Shown: positions 26,008 to 34,680 of the stretch, piece after piece
How the letters are laid out: every line of letters starts with the position of its first letter
How positions within the stretch are numbered: position 1 is the stretch's first letter
Notes under the pieces: generated by a model
Told to the model about the DNA's origin: nothing
Database searches by the model: none
The model's input: the letters and a program-made list of their open reading frames with translations, nothing else
Translations under genes and position numbers: made by a program
Source: an uncultured bacterium
GTDB lineage: Bacteria; Bacillota; Clostridia; Oscillospirales; Acutalibacteraceae
DNA length: 35,056 nt
NCBI GenBank assembly: GCA_949283655.1
Contig: CASDTH010000020.1
Coordinates: 1-35,056, forward strand
Reading direction: 5' to 3'

Positions 26008-27537
26008 ATGGATCAGCTTGATTTCTACACTTCTATCACGCCAAGCCCCCGCCAGCTGAAAATACAGGAGCTCAGGTTTTACGCGTTTCTCCACTTTGGC
26101 ATGAACACCTTTCTGGATAAGGAGTGGAGCGACGGTAAGGCGAGCCCCGCTCTGTTTTGCCCCACACAGCTTGATACGGATCAATGGGTGCGCGCGCTGC
26201 GCAACGCCGGGATGCGAGGCGCCATTCTCACTGCCAAGCACCACGATGGCTTTTGCCTCTGGCCGAGCCGGCTGACGGATTACACCGTCGCCTCCAGTCC
26301 CTACCGTGAGGGTAAGGGCGATATCGTAGGGGAGCTTGCCCGTTCCTGTGAAAAATACGACTTAAAATTCGGCGTGTATCTCTCCCCCTGGGATCGTCAT
26401 GATCCCCGCTATGGCACGCCTGCCTATGACGATTTCTATGTTGGCCAGCTGACAGAGCTCTTAACGAATTACGGCGAGATTTTCACCGTCTGGCTGGATG
26501 GCGCTTGCGGCACCTATCTGGATGGGAAGCCAAAGCAAGCCTATGATTTTGCCCGCTATTATGAAACGATCCGCCGCCTGCAGCCGGATTGCATCATCTC
26601 CAACTGTGGGCCGGATGTGCGTTGGCTGGGGAATGAGAGCGGCATTACCCGGCGCTCGGAATGGAATGTGGTGCCTCGTTTTTCCTTTGACCTGCAAACC
26701 ATCGAAAAGAACTCCCAGCAGGAGGATTCGGACGCCTTCCGAAAAAAAGGCGCAGATATCGCCTTCAGTGATCTGGGCAGCCGCAAAGCGCTGGAGGGGC
26801 ACAGCGAGCTGATCTGGTACCCTGCGGAGGCAGATGTATCGATCCGGCCTGGATGGTTCTATCATCAGAAGGAGGATGGCAAGGTCCGCACCATCGATCA
26901 GCTTCTGCACCTTTATTATTCCACCGTGGGCGGCAACACGCTGCTGCTGCTCAACGTTCCGCCGGATCAACGCGGTCTGATTCATGAAAAGGATGCTGCC
27001 CGGTTAGCGGAGCTCGGCCGGCGGATTTCTTCCGCCTTTGCCCGGCAGGTGCTGTTTGAGCGCATCACTGCACCGGCGCCTAAGGAGGGCTTTCCCCTCA
27101 AAAATTGCCTGCGGCCGGATGGCGGCTGCTATTCCCCCGCAAAGGAGGCGGAGCGCTACACATTCCTGCTCGATTTCCGGCAGGAGGCTCTGGCCGATAA
27201 AATGCTGCTCCGGGAGGATACGCGATACTCCCAGCGTGTGGAGGCCTTTGAGATCGAGGCGATGGTGGGCGGGCGCTGGAAGGCAGTGTATTCCGGCACG
27301 GTGATCGGCTTCCAAAAAATTGCGCTGTTCCATCCCGTTTCCACAACGCAATTGAAGCTTACAATCACGGCCTGCCGCCGGGAACCTTATCTGAGCTGTC
27401 TTCAGGTTTTTGAAAGCGACGGCACCAGTGTAAAAACGCCGAAAGCGCTCTGGCTACGCAAAAAGGCGGAGGAGCTCAATTACCGCCTGTTTATCTTTGC
27501 CGAGAATTGGAAGGCCTCGCCTTCCGGCGCCCAATAA
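26008..27537 (+). CDS. GH29 alpha-L-fucosidase
   Basis: This 509-aa glycoside hydrolase of family 29 releases alpha-linked L-fucose from glycans such as mucin or milk oligosaccharides. The catalytic domain (~residues 20-340) shows FLHFGMNTFLDKEWSDGKAS, AILTAKHHDGFCLWPSRLTD, FGVYLSPWDRHDP and FTVWLDGACGTY; the Asp in WLDG is the expected nucleophile. HLYYSTVGGNTLLLLNVPPD closes the domain, followed by a C-terminal beta-sandwich. There is no signal peptide, so it is probably cytosolic and acts on imported oligosaccharides. Start at 26008 is set by AAGGGAG 8 bases upstream; the longer frame back to 25753 crosses the promoter and is not used. Confidence 0.95.
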   Translation: MDQLDFYTSITPSPRQLKIQELRFYAFLHFGMNTFLDKEWSDGKASPALFCPTQLDTDQWVRALRNAGMRGAILTAKHHDGFCLWPSRLTDYTVASSPYREGKGDIVGELARSCEKYDLKFGVYLSPWDRHDPRYGTPAYDDFYVGQLTELLTNYGEIFTVWLDGACGTYLDGKPKQAYDFARYYETIRRLQPDCIISNCGPDVRWLGNESGITRRSEWNVVPRFSFDLQTIEKNSQQEDSDAFRKKGADIAFSDLGSRKALEGHSELIWYPAEADVSIRPGWFYHQKEDGKVRTIDQLLHLYYSTVGGNTLLLLNVPPDQRGLIHEKDAARLAELGRRISSAFARQVLFERITAPAPKEGFPLKNCLRPDGGCYSPAKEAERYTFLLDFRQEALADKMLLREDTRYSQRVEAFEIEAMVGGRWKAVYSGTVIGFQKIALFHPVSTTQLKLTITACRREPYLSCLQVFESDGTSVKTPKALWLRKKAEELNYRLFIFAENWKASPSGAQ

Positions 27538-27741
27538 GCGTATACGGGCATAGGCCGGCCACGAGGCGGCGCCGTAGCGGCGTAAAAGGCCGCATTCGCT
27601 CAGTGCCGCCCTGCTGGGTAGCGTCGCTTTTCGATGCCGCATCGCCCATTCTCTCACAAATCAAAAAAGAATCGCCGAGGAAGCTGTAAAAGCGCCTTTC
27701 TTCTGCATCGTATTCCGACACATATTTTGCAAAGTGCCTTT

Positions 27742-27747
27742 TATAAT
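27742..27747 (+). promoter_or_regulatory. -10 element of spoIIE
   Basis: TATAAT lies about 67 bp before the spoIIE start, with no good -35. TTCCGACA (27713-27720) sits at about -35 to -41, resembling but not matching a Spo0A box. The stretch 27538-27741 shows no supported gene. Confidence 0.45.
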
Positions 27748-27813
27748 GGCAAGAGAGCCTGTCCGCCTCCCTGCCGGGCAGGCCCAGCTTTGCAAAGCGT
27801 GGTGTTAAAGAAT

Positions 27814-30141
27814 ATGAAAAGCAGAGGTCAGGCGCTTCGTTTTTCGCATCCGTTTTCCTGGAGGCTTCCCGCCGCCGCACGGTTCCTGCTCCGGCAATCG
27901 TTCACGCTGGCCGCCGGTTTCGCGCTCGCCCGGGCGCCGGTGTTTGGTTCGTTTGCCCCGCTGGGAATCTCCCTGGTAGCGGGCGCTCCGAGGGATAGCA
28001 TTTTAGCCGCTTCTCTGGGCGCGTGCCTGGGGTATTTATCCGCCGGTTTTGAGGGGGAAGCCCCGTTGCGCTATCTCGCAAGCGTAGCTGCAGTTTCCGT
28101 AATCAGCTTTGCGCTGCGTCAAATAGGGCAAAAAAAGCTCTTGCTGCCGCTCGCCTGCGCGGCCGCCGCTGGCTGCTGCCTAGCCACAGGTCTGGCCCTG
28201 GGTATGTCCGATGGTCTCACGGCCGCTCTCGCGGCGTTGTATGGGGCGGAGGCCCTGCTGGCCGGAGGCGCTGCCTATTTCTTTCACAAGGCCTTCTCTC
28301 TTGTGAACCAAGCTGGCCGCCTGCAAGCGCTCACCCCGCAGGATACCGCCTGCCTGATCGCCGCCTGCGCGCTCCTGCTCTTTGCGCTGGCCGGTTTTGA
28401 GGCTGGGAGCATCGCCCCTGCCCGGATTGCCGCCGTGTTACTGATTCTGCTCGGCGCGCGCTGCGGGCGGGAGGCCGGCGGCTGCATTGCCGGCACGGTA
28501 GCAGGCATTGCCATGGGGGTTGGGGAGGGCTTCCGCTTCTTAACCGGCTCCTACGCCTTTGGCGGCCTGCTTGCGGGCTTGTTTGCTCCGCTCGGCCAAT
28601 TTGGCTGCGCAGCCGCCTTCGCTGCGGCGAACGGCGTGGTCGTCATTCTGGAGGGCGGCAGCGAGCAGTCCATACACACTCTGGTCGAAGCTGCAATTGC
28701 AACAGCTGCATTTGTGCTCATCCCCTCCAAATGGATTGCCAAAACGGAGGCAATGCTGCGCCCCCCTGCCGCCGTTCACACGCAGGAAACAGCCCACGCC
28801 CTCTCAGCGCGTTTGCAAGCTGCCGCTTCTGGCATGCGGTATGTTTCCGCCTCCGTCGGCGCCGTGTCAGAAAGCCTGAAGCGGCTGCATACGCCGGGGC
28901 TCCAGCTCTTGCACGGCCAGGTGCGGGAGGCCGTTTGCAGCCAGTGCGGCATGCAGGAGGCCTGCTGGCGCGAGCACGAAGCGGAAACCATACAGGCCAC
29001 GCGAAAAATCGAAGCCCTACTCCAGCGGGGTGCCCCCCTTTCCCCCGACCAGTTGCCCGCACCGTTTGCTGGCCGGTGTATCCGGCTGACTAGCCTGCTT
29101 GGGCGGTATCAGCAAGCCTTCACAGCACACACCGCCCGCACCGCCTCGCAAAGCCGGATGAGCCGCCTGCGCGCAATCATCGGGGAGCAGTTTGGCGAAA
29201 TGGCGGAGCTGTTGGACGAGCTTTCGCTGGAATATGAAAAAGAGCTTTTTTTCGACGATGAAGCGGCCCTCCGTGTGCAATCGCTGCTCAACAGCGTCGG
29301 GTTCTCCATGCAGCGCGCCGTCTGCCGACTCGATGCAAACGGCCGCATGCATATTGAGGCCTCCGGCACACCGGGGGAACGCCCCCCACACCAGCGGGAG
29401 CTGTTAGAAGCGCTGCAAGAGGCCTGTGAGCGGTCATTTGACCCGCCCAGCGTGGAGATCATCTCCGGCGAGCTGTATCTGGCCTGCAGTGAGAGAGCTC
29501 CCCTCGCCATGCGCACTGGGGCCAGCCAACGCACTTGTGGGGAATCTCTTTTATGTGGGGATACCTTCGAGGTCTTCCGGGATGGGCGTGGCAGGCAGCT
29601 GTTGCTCATCAGCGACGGTATGGGCACGGGCGGGCGGGCCGCCGTGGACGCCGCCATGGCAAGCGGCCTGTTTTCCAAGCTGATCAAGGCGGGCCTCAGC
29701 TTTGACGCCGCACTGCGCATTGCCAACACGGCTCTGCTGGCAAAAGCAGAGGAGGAATCCTTCGCCACATTGGATTTCGCCAGTCTCGATTTCTATACCG
29801 GCGAATGTACAATCTGCAAAGCGGGGGCCGCCGCCTCCTTCCTGCGCAGAGGCGGCAAAGTGGAAGTGTTGGAGCGCGCCTCCATGCCCATCGGGATTTT
29901 AAAAGAAACGCATTTTTCCGATTTTCGGGCAAGGCTTCAGCCCGGCGACTGGGTCCTTTTGGTTTCGGACGGCGCGCTGGGCGCCGGCACTGGTTGGATT
30001 CAAGCCGAGCTAGAGGCCTTTGAGGGCACGGACGCACAGTCGCTGGCCGGCCGGATTGCAGAGGAAGCCGCCCGCAGGCGGAAGGACGGCCATGAGGACG
30101 ATATTACCGTCCTCGCGGGAGTCATTGTGGAGAATCGCTAG
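27814..30141 (+). CDS. spoIIE: Stage II sporulation protein E (PP2C phosphatase)
   Basis: This 775-aa membrane phosphatase, slightly shorter than B. subtilis SpoIIE, dephosphorylates SpoIIAA to activate sigma-F in the forespore and links division to cell fate. The first ~300 residues are Ala/Leu-rich with many hydrophobic segments, as expected for its multi-span membrane domain. A Cys-containing central region (SQCGMQEACW) and helical linker follow. The C-terminal PP2C domain contains LLLISDGMGTGGRAAVDAAM and VLLVSDGALGAGTGW with metal-binding Asp residues, and GHEDDITVLAGVIV near the end. The start is uncertain: the ATG at 27814 begins the conserved part but has only a weak ribosome site (AAAGAA); the frame is open to 27634. 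Confidence 0.94.
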   Translation: MKSRGQALRFSHPFSWRLPAAARFLLRQSFTLAAGFALARAPVFGSFAPLGISLVAGAPRDSILAASLGACLGYLSAGFEGEAPLRYLASVAAVSVISFALRQIGQKKLLLPLACAAAAGCCLATGLALGMSDGLTAALAALYGAEALLAGGAAYFFHKAFSLVNQAGRLQALTPQDTACLIAACALLLFALAGFEAGSIAPARIAAVLLILLGARCGREAGGCIAGTVAGIAMGVGEGFRFLTGSYAFGGLLAGLFAPLGQFGCAAAFAAANGVVVILEGGSEQSIHTLVEAAIATAAFVLIPSKWIAKTEAMLRPPAAVHTQETAHALSARLQAAASGMRYVSASVGAVSESLKRLHTPGLQLLHGQVREAVCSQCGMQEACWREHEAETIQATRKIEALLQRGAPLSPDQLPAPFAGRCIRLTSLLGRYQQAFTAHTARTASQSRMSRLRAIIGEQFGEMAELLDELSLEYEKELFFDDEAALRVQSLLNSVGFSMQRAVCRLDANGRMHIEASGTPGERPPHQRELLEALQEACERSFDPPSVEIISGELYLACSERAPLAMRTGASQRTCGESLLCGDTFEVFRDGRGRQLLLISDGMGTGGRAAVDAAMASGLFSKLIKAGLSFDAALRIANTALLAKAEEESFATLDFASLDFYTGECTICKAGAAASFLRRGGKVEVLERASMPIGILKETHFSDFRARLQPGDWVLLVSDGALGAGTGWIQAELEAFEGTDAQSLAGRIAEEAARRRKDGHEDDITVLAGVIVENR

Positions 30142-30144
30142 CAG

Positions 30145-30261
30145 CCGTGTACAGGGGTGCCCATCGGCTTTCCGCGCCGTGGCTGCGCCCCTGCCGTACC
30201 CAAGAACGCAGCGAGCGCCCGCTTGAGCACGCTGGGCGGTAATGTTCCCCCCTGTATACGG
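30145..30261. repeat. 117-bp element bounded by 13-bp inverted repeats
   Basis: CCGTGTACAGGGG (30145-30157) and CCCCTGTATACGG (30249-30261) are complementary with one G-U pair. Inside is CAGCG...CGCTG, a further hairpin. It begins 3 bp after the spoIIE stop. It could be a structured 3' untranslated region or a small RNA on either strand; I do not recognise the class. Confidence 0.45.
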
Positions 30262-30315
30262 ATGCTAGCAGATCGATCCCTCTGATTGTTACAAAAACAG
30301 CCCTCTTTCACTGCA

Positions 30316-30360
30316 CCAGGGGCCTCTGTCAATAAAACAGAGGCCCCTGGTTTGCTTTTC
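30316..30360 (+). terminator. Terminator of spoIIE, between convergent genes
   Basis: CCAGGGGCCTCTGT (30316-30329) pairs perfectly with ACAGAGGCCCCTGG (30337-30350). A T-rich tail follows on the plus strand. The ABC exporter operon converges on it from the right. Confidence 0.8.
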
Positions 30361-30414
30361 CACTTTCCGCCGCATATCATCCTTTTGCATCACGCAGCGC
30401 GCTATGGGGAATTT

Positions 30415-32244
30415 TTACGCCTCTAAAATCCGCATGGCGGATTCCTCCTCAAACTGCCTGCTGTACAGGTCATGATAATACCCTTTCTTTTGCAGCAGCT
30501 CAATGTGCTTTCCCTGTTCGACGATTCGCCCATCCCGCACCACGAGGATCAGATCCGCCTGCCGGATCGTTGAAAGGCGGTGGGCAATCAGGAAGGACGT
30601 CCTGTTTTGCAGCAGCTTCGCCGTCGCCTGCTGAATCAGCTGCTCCGTCTGCGTGTCAATGGAGGAAGTTGCCTCATCCAGCACAAAAATCCGCGGATCT
30701 GCAAGCACTGCGCGTGCAAAGGAGATTAATTGCTTTTCGCCTGTGGAGAGGCGGTCGCCGCCCTCGCCCACATCGCTCTGGTAGCCATTCTCCAGCTTCT
30801 CCACCACCTGATCTGCCGAAACGGCCTTCGCCGCCGCAATCACCTCTTCATCACTCGCATCCAGCCGCCCGTATCGGATATTCTCCATAACGCTGCCGGA
30901 AAACAGGTGCGGGCTCTGCAAAACATACCCCAAGTGGCTGTGGAGCCATAGCTGGCTTCTTTCACGGTAATCGCGCCCATCGATCAAAATCTGCCCTTCT
31001 GTAGGTTCAAAAAACCGGCAGGCCAAATTGACCAGCGTGCTCTTGCCCGCCCCCGTTTCTCCTACAATTGCAATTGTGGAGCCGGCGGGGATTTTCAGGT
31101 TAAAGTGCTGCAGCACCTCCTCTTCCCCATCCGGGTAACGGAAGGAGACGTCGCGGAACTCAATATCCCCCCGAATTGGTTCCCAATTTTCCTTTTTGGG
31201 GTGAAAAGCGTCCCCGTACCTTGCAATCACCTCCGGCCGGTCTACGATTTGAGGCTTCACCTCCAGCAAGCCGGTCACGCGCTCAATATTCGCCTGCACG
31301 GAGATCGCTTCCGCAATGGTGCGGGCAAGCTGCTGGATCGGTTCAAAGATCCCGATCGCATAGGAGGTAAAGGCGGAGAGCGTGCCGATTTGAATAAGCG
31401 ATTCCTTCACCATCTGCCCGCCGCGGGCCAGCACAATCGCCGTGGCAAGCGAGCTGCAAAACATCACCAGCGGGATATAAACCGCGCTCAGCTGTGCCGA
31501 CCGCACCGACGCCTTCTTCAGCCCGCCGGTCACCTCCTGAAACTCCCGGTGGTTTTGCTCCTCAATTACAAGCGCCTTTGACGTTTTGGCCCCCATGATC
31601 CCTTCGTTATAGGCGCTCGTCACGCGGGAGTGCGCCTTTCTGATCTGGCGGTTGCAGTGCAGGATCCGGTTTTGAAAATACGCAGTGAGCACGGCGATCA
31701 CCGGCACCACCAGAATCACCGGCAGAGCCAGCGCAGGGTTGAGCAGCAGCATTGCCGCAAACACGCCCAGCACATAGAAAAGCGCCCAAAGAATATCAAT
31801 CAGATTCCATGCCATCAGCCCCGCAATGCGGTTGGTATCGCTCATAATACGCGAAAGGATATACCCTACCGGCGTCACGTTATAATAGGAAAAAGACAGC
31901 GTTTGCAGGTGCACAAAGCAGGCGCGCTTGAGATCGCGCCCCATACCCATTTCCACCCGCATGCAGCCGCGCGTAAAGCAGATGACACCCGCCGTCTGCA
32001 GCAGGATGACGCCTGCGTAAACTGCCGCAAAAAGGCCCAGCCCTTCGGCTGTGCGCGCCTCAATAAAGTGATCGATGGCAAACCGCTGAAACAGTGGCAT
32101 CAGGATGTCGATTGCCGCGCTGGTCAGATTGAGCGCCAATATCATCAGCAGCGTTTTCTGATAGGGCTTTAAATAGGGCAGAATGCTCTTCCAAACCGGC
32201 CATTCAAACGCCCGTTTGTGATAATCCTGTTCTTCATAAGCCAT
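30415..32244 (-). CDS. ABC exporter half-transporter with degenerate signature motif (BmrD/LmrD-like)
   Basis: This 609-aa fused transmembrane-ATPase subunit has six predicted helices (residues ~30-310) and an ATPase domain with Walker A GETGAGKST, signature LSTGEKQLISFARAVL (LSTGE instead of LSGGQ), Walker B IFVLDEATSSID with the catalytic Glu, and H-loop IAHRLSTIRQ. In heterodimeric exporters such as BmrC/BmrD or LmrC/LmrD one site is non-canonical; this subunit supplies the intact Walker B and the altered signature. It starts 26 bp after the partner gene with AAAGGAGGG. The pair would pump drugs or lipids outward at the membrane. The last gene of the operon; the only hairpin beyond is 30316-30350. 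Confidence 0.94.
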   Translation of the reverse strand: MAYEEQDYHKRAFEWPVWKSILPYLKPYQKTLLMILALNLTSAAIDILMPLFQRFAIDHFIEARTAEGLGLFAAVYAGVILLQTAGVICFTRGCMRVEMGMGRDLKRACFVHLQTLSFSYYNVTPVGYILSRIMSDTNRIAGLMAWNLIDILWALFYVLGVFAAMLLLNPALALPVILVVPVIAVLTAYFQNRILHCNRQIRKAHSRVTSAYNEGIMGAKTSKALVIEEQNHREFQEVTGGLKKASVRSAQLSAVYIPLVMFCSSLATAIVLARGGQMVKESLIQIGTLSAFTSYAIGIFEPIQQLARTIAEAISVQANIERVTGLLEVKPQIVDRPEVIARYGDAFHPKKENWEPIRGDIEFRDVSFRYPDGEEEVLQHFNLKIPAGSTIAIVGETGAGKSTLVNLACRFFEPTEGQILIDGRDYRERSQLWLHSHLGYVLQSPHLFSGSVMENIRYGRLDASDEEVIAAAKAVSADQVVEKLENGYQSDVGEGGDRLSTGEKQLISFARAVLADPRIFVLDEATSSIDTQTEQLIQQATAKLLQNRTSFLIAHRLSTIRQADLILVVRDGRIVEQGKHIELLQKKGYYHDLYSRQFEEESAMRILEA

Positions 32245-32269
32245 GAAACTCCCTCCTTTTGAAGCGGTT

Positions 32270-34108
32270 TTATTCCGCCTTGCCCAACAGCGCCCGATCG
32301 TCGCTGTTCATTTGAATCTCGTAAATGGAGCGGTAAATGCCCTCCTGGGCAATCAGCTGCTCATGTGTGCCCTGCTGCATTACCCTGCCGCCGTCCAGCA
32401 CCAGGATCTCATCCGCCTGCATCAGCGTTGTAATCCGGTGGGAGATGAGGATCACCGTTGCGCTTCCCAGCTGATGCTGCAGCTCCCGGCGGATAGCCGC
32501 ATCCGTTTCCGCGTCCACTGCAGAGAGCGAATCGTCAAAAATCATCACTGGCGCCTGCTGCATCAGCATGCGGGCAATCGCCACGCGCTGCTTCTGCCCG
32601 CCGGAGAGCGTAACGCCCCGCTCGCCCACAATCGTATCATAGCCCTGGACAAAGCTCTCTACCGCTTCGTCCACACAGGCGATGCCCGCTGCCGCCCGGA
32701 TTTCCGCCATAGAGGCTTCCGGCCGGGTAGCGCCGATGTTTTCTGCAATCGTGCGAGAAAATAAAAACGGCTCCTGCAGCACAATACCGATGTTGCGGCG
32801 CAGGTAGCTGCGGGCAATGTGCCGCAGCTCAACGCCGCCAACCGTAATGCGGCCGCTGCCCTCCGGCAGGTCATAAAGCCGGTCAAGCAGATGCATCAGC
32901 GTTGATTTCCCGCTGCCGGTGCTGCCGAGGATGGCAAACGTTCTGCCCGCCGGAATGGTGAAGGAAACGTCATCCAGCACCGGCTTTTGCCCCTCATAGC
33001 CAAAGGTCACATGCTCAAAGCGAATTTCCCGATCCATCGGCGGGCAGCAGGCTTGCGGCGCATCCTGCTCTTCCTCCGCCTCCAAAATATAGCCGACGCG
33101 GTCAATGGAAACCCCCGCCTTGCTCATATCGGAAAGGATGCGTCCCAGCCCGCGCACGGGCCACACCAGGGAGGAGTTGTAGGAGACGAATACCAAAAAC
33201 TCCCCGAGCGTAATCTCCCCCTGCACCGCCGTGACAACGCCCGCGCACAAAACGCAGAGGATCTGCAGCCCTGTCATCAAATCGCCGATCCCCCAATAGG
33301 CGCTCATCAACCGCCCCAGGCGAATCCACAGGTTGGCAAAGTGATTGTTTTTTTGATCAAAACGATCGATCTCAAACGATTCCCTCCCAAAGGCCCGCAC
33401 AACACGCACGCCGGTCAGGTTCTCCTGCACGGTAGAGGAGAGCACGCCCTCCGCCTCATCCGCCTTCCGAAAGCGCTTGGCGATCTTCGCGTAAAAAATG
33501 CCGGAATATGCTGCCACTACAGGGATAAAGCAAAGAGCGATCAGCGAAATTTTTACATTCATTGTGAACATAATGCTCATGTAAAGCGCAATCAGGAACA
33601 CCGTTCGAATCACTTCCAGCAGCTGATTGCACACAAAATTGCGCACGACCTCAACATCCGAGGTGCACCGCTGGATGATCTCGCCAGTCTGATGCTGCAC
33701 ATGCCAGGCAAAGGGCAGCTTCTGTATGTGCTCATACAGCCGGTCCCGCAAAGCCTTCAAAAAATTCTCCGTGCCCTTTGCCAGGCTCATGCGGGAGCCG
33801 TACATGCTCAGGCCGGAGAGGGCGGAAACTACCAGCACGGCCCCTGCGGCCAGCAGCAGCGCCTCCATGCTTCCGCCCGTGACGAATGCCTCCGGCAGCC
33901 ACTCCCGCAAAACACCCGGCAGGGCGGCCGCGTCTCCCCCAATGATAGAATCCACCGTGACCCGTATGATCTGCGGCGTTGCGGCGCCAAACAGCGTGTT
34001 CAGCATGGAAAAAATCAACGCGCCCACAAACAGGTGCACATTCCCGCGCAAAAAGCGAAGGATCATTCCGGTGCGCCTGCGCCGCAGCTTTCGTTTTTCA
34101 TTTGCCAA
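32270..34108 (-). CDS. ABC exporter half-transporter with degenerate Walker B (BmrC/LmrC-like)
   Basis: This 612-aa transmembrane-ATPase protein is the partner of the gene at 30415-32244. Six helices (residues ~20-330) precede the ATPase domain: Walker A GSTGSGKST, canonical signature LSGGQKQRVAIARML, and Walker B VMIFDDSLSAVD in which the catalytic Glu is replaced by Asp. The two subunits are therefore complementary, giving one active and one weak ATP site. Start is a TTG at 34108 with GAGGGGG about 9 bases upstream; a nearby ATG is in another frame. It is the first structural gene after the leader ORF (34255-34392) and attenuator (34165-34205). Confidence 0.94.
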   Translation of the reverse strand: MANEKRKLRRRRTGMILRFLRGNVHLFVGALIFSMLNTLFGAATPQIIRVTVDSIIGGDAAALPGVLREWLPEAFVTGGSMEALLLAAGAVLVVSALSGLSMYGSRMSLAKGTENFLKALRDRLYEHIQKLPFAWHVQHQTGEIIQRCTSDVEVVRNFVCNQLLEVIRTVFLIALYMSIMFTMNVKISLIALCFIPVVAAYSGIFYAKIAKRFRKADEAEGVLSSTVQENLTGVRVVRAFGRESFEIDRFDQKNNHFANLWIRLGRLMSAYWGIGDLMTGLQILCVLCAGVVTAVQGEITLGEFLVFVSYNSSLVWPVRGLGRILSDMSKAGVSIDRVGYILEAEEEQDAPQACCPPMDREIRFEHVTFGYEGQKPVLDDVSFTIPAGRTFAILGSTGSGKSTLMHLLDRLYDLPEGSGRITVGGVELRHIARSYLRRNIGIVLQEPFLFSRTIAENIGATRPEASMAEIRAAAGIACVDEAVESFVQGYDTIVGERGVTLSGGQKQRVAIARMLMQQAPVMIFDDSLSAVDAETDAAIRRELQHQLGSATVILISHRITTLMQADEILVLDGGRVMQQGTHEQLIAQEGIYRSIYEIQMNSDDRALLGKAE

Positions 34109-34164
34109 GTCATGTAACCCCCTCTTGTTTTAAGCTGATTTCTCAGAGCCCCTCGCAACTCGAA

Positions 34165-34205
34165 GACAAAGGAAAAGCGCCTCTGAAGCAAATTCAGAGG
34201 CGCTT
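34165..34205 (-). terminator. Attenuator hairpin of ABC exporter operon
   Basis: AAGCGCCTCTGA (34175-34186) pairs perfectly with TCAGAGGCGCTT (34194-34205). On the minus strand it ends in TTTTCCTTT. It is 57 bp before the exporter start. A second hairpin (34231-34255, GCGCCGTTCC with GGAACAGCGC) overlaps the leader stop codon and could take part in alternative folding. Confidence 0.75.
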
Positions 34206-34254
34206 GCAGCCGCTACTCCCGGAGCCTTCCGGCGCTGTTCCCAAAGGAACGGCG

Positions 34255-34392
34255 CTATCGCTCCGCCTCGAAATGAGCGGGCAAAAAAAGCCGCTGATTT
34301 GCTGAAAAAGGCCGCATTCCCCCATTCGCCATGGCTGCCCGGCTCCCCTTGTGTGCGCTGGTCCGCGCAATCCGATTGATACGCCCTGTCAT
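34255..34392 (-). CDS. Leader ORF of ABC exporter operon (45 aa, BmrB-like role)
   Basis: The first ORF of the transcript starts with ATG at 34392 after a perfect AAAGGAGG site and encodes 45 residues beginning MTGRINRIARTSAHKGSRAA and ending FLPAHFEAER. It is basic and not hydrophobic. Its stop is 50 bp before the attenuator stem. In B. subtilis the heterodimeric exporter BmrCD is controlled by ribosome stalling on the leader peptide BmrB followed by a terminator; the layout here is the same, although no sequence similarity to BmrB is claimed. An alternative is a real small protein. Confidence 0.65.
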   Translation of the reverse strand: MTGRINRIARTSAHKGSRAAMANGGMRPFSANQRLFLPAHFEAER

Positions 34393-34441
34393 TTTTACCC
34401 GCCTCCTTTCATAAAGTCCGTTTGGAAACTCTGTGTCTCTC

Positions 34442-34470
34442 AGTATACTGTCTGTTTTCCCAGAAGTCAA
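34442..34470 (-). promoter_or_regulatory. Sigma-A promoter of exporter operon
   Basis: On the minus strand TTGACT (34465-34470), a 17-bp spacer and TATACT (34442-34447). Predicted start is near 34435, ~43 nt before the leader ORF. Confidence 0.85.
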
Positions 34471-34549
34471 GCATAAAAAGAAAATTTATTTGCAGCCCTG
34501 AACAATGGGAGCCTTCTCACATTTCCCCCTGAAAATTAGCGGTGGGCGG

Positions 34550-34578
34550 TTGCTTTTTTCAGCAAGGCGTGGTAAAAT
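34550..34578 (+). promoter_or_regulatory. Promoter of tRNA-Arg
   Basis: TTGCTT (34550-34555), a 17-bp spacer and TAAAAT (34573-34578), 26 bp before the tRNA. Confidence 0.6.
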
Positions 34579-34603
34579 AACACTCACTGAAAAGTTCATC
34601 TAT

Positions 34604-34680
34604 CCGCCCGTGGCGAAGCTGGATATCGCAGCAGATTCCGATTCTGAAGGCCGGGGGTTCGAATCCCTCCGGGCGGGCCA
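34604..34680 (+). tRNA. tRNA-Arg (anticodon CCG)
   Basis: A complete 77-nt tRNA with encoded CCA. Acceptor stem CCGCCCG pairs with CGGGCGG; D stem GCGA with TCGC; anticodon arm CAGA-TTCCGAT-TCTG gives anticodon CCG, reading CGG (Arg); T arm GGGGG-TTCGAAT-CCCTC. It is followed at once by its terminator (34680-34719). Confidence 0.95.

Noticed and set aside
27711..27721. Spo0A box in front of spoIIE
   Set aside because: The sequence TTCCGACA contains an extra base relative to TTCGACA, so it is not called as a site.
27491..27880. 129-aa minus-strand frame upstream of spoIIE
   Set aside because: It overlaps the spoIIE start and the end of the fucosidase gene, lacks a ribosome site and matches no known pattern.
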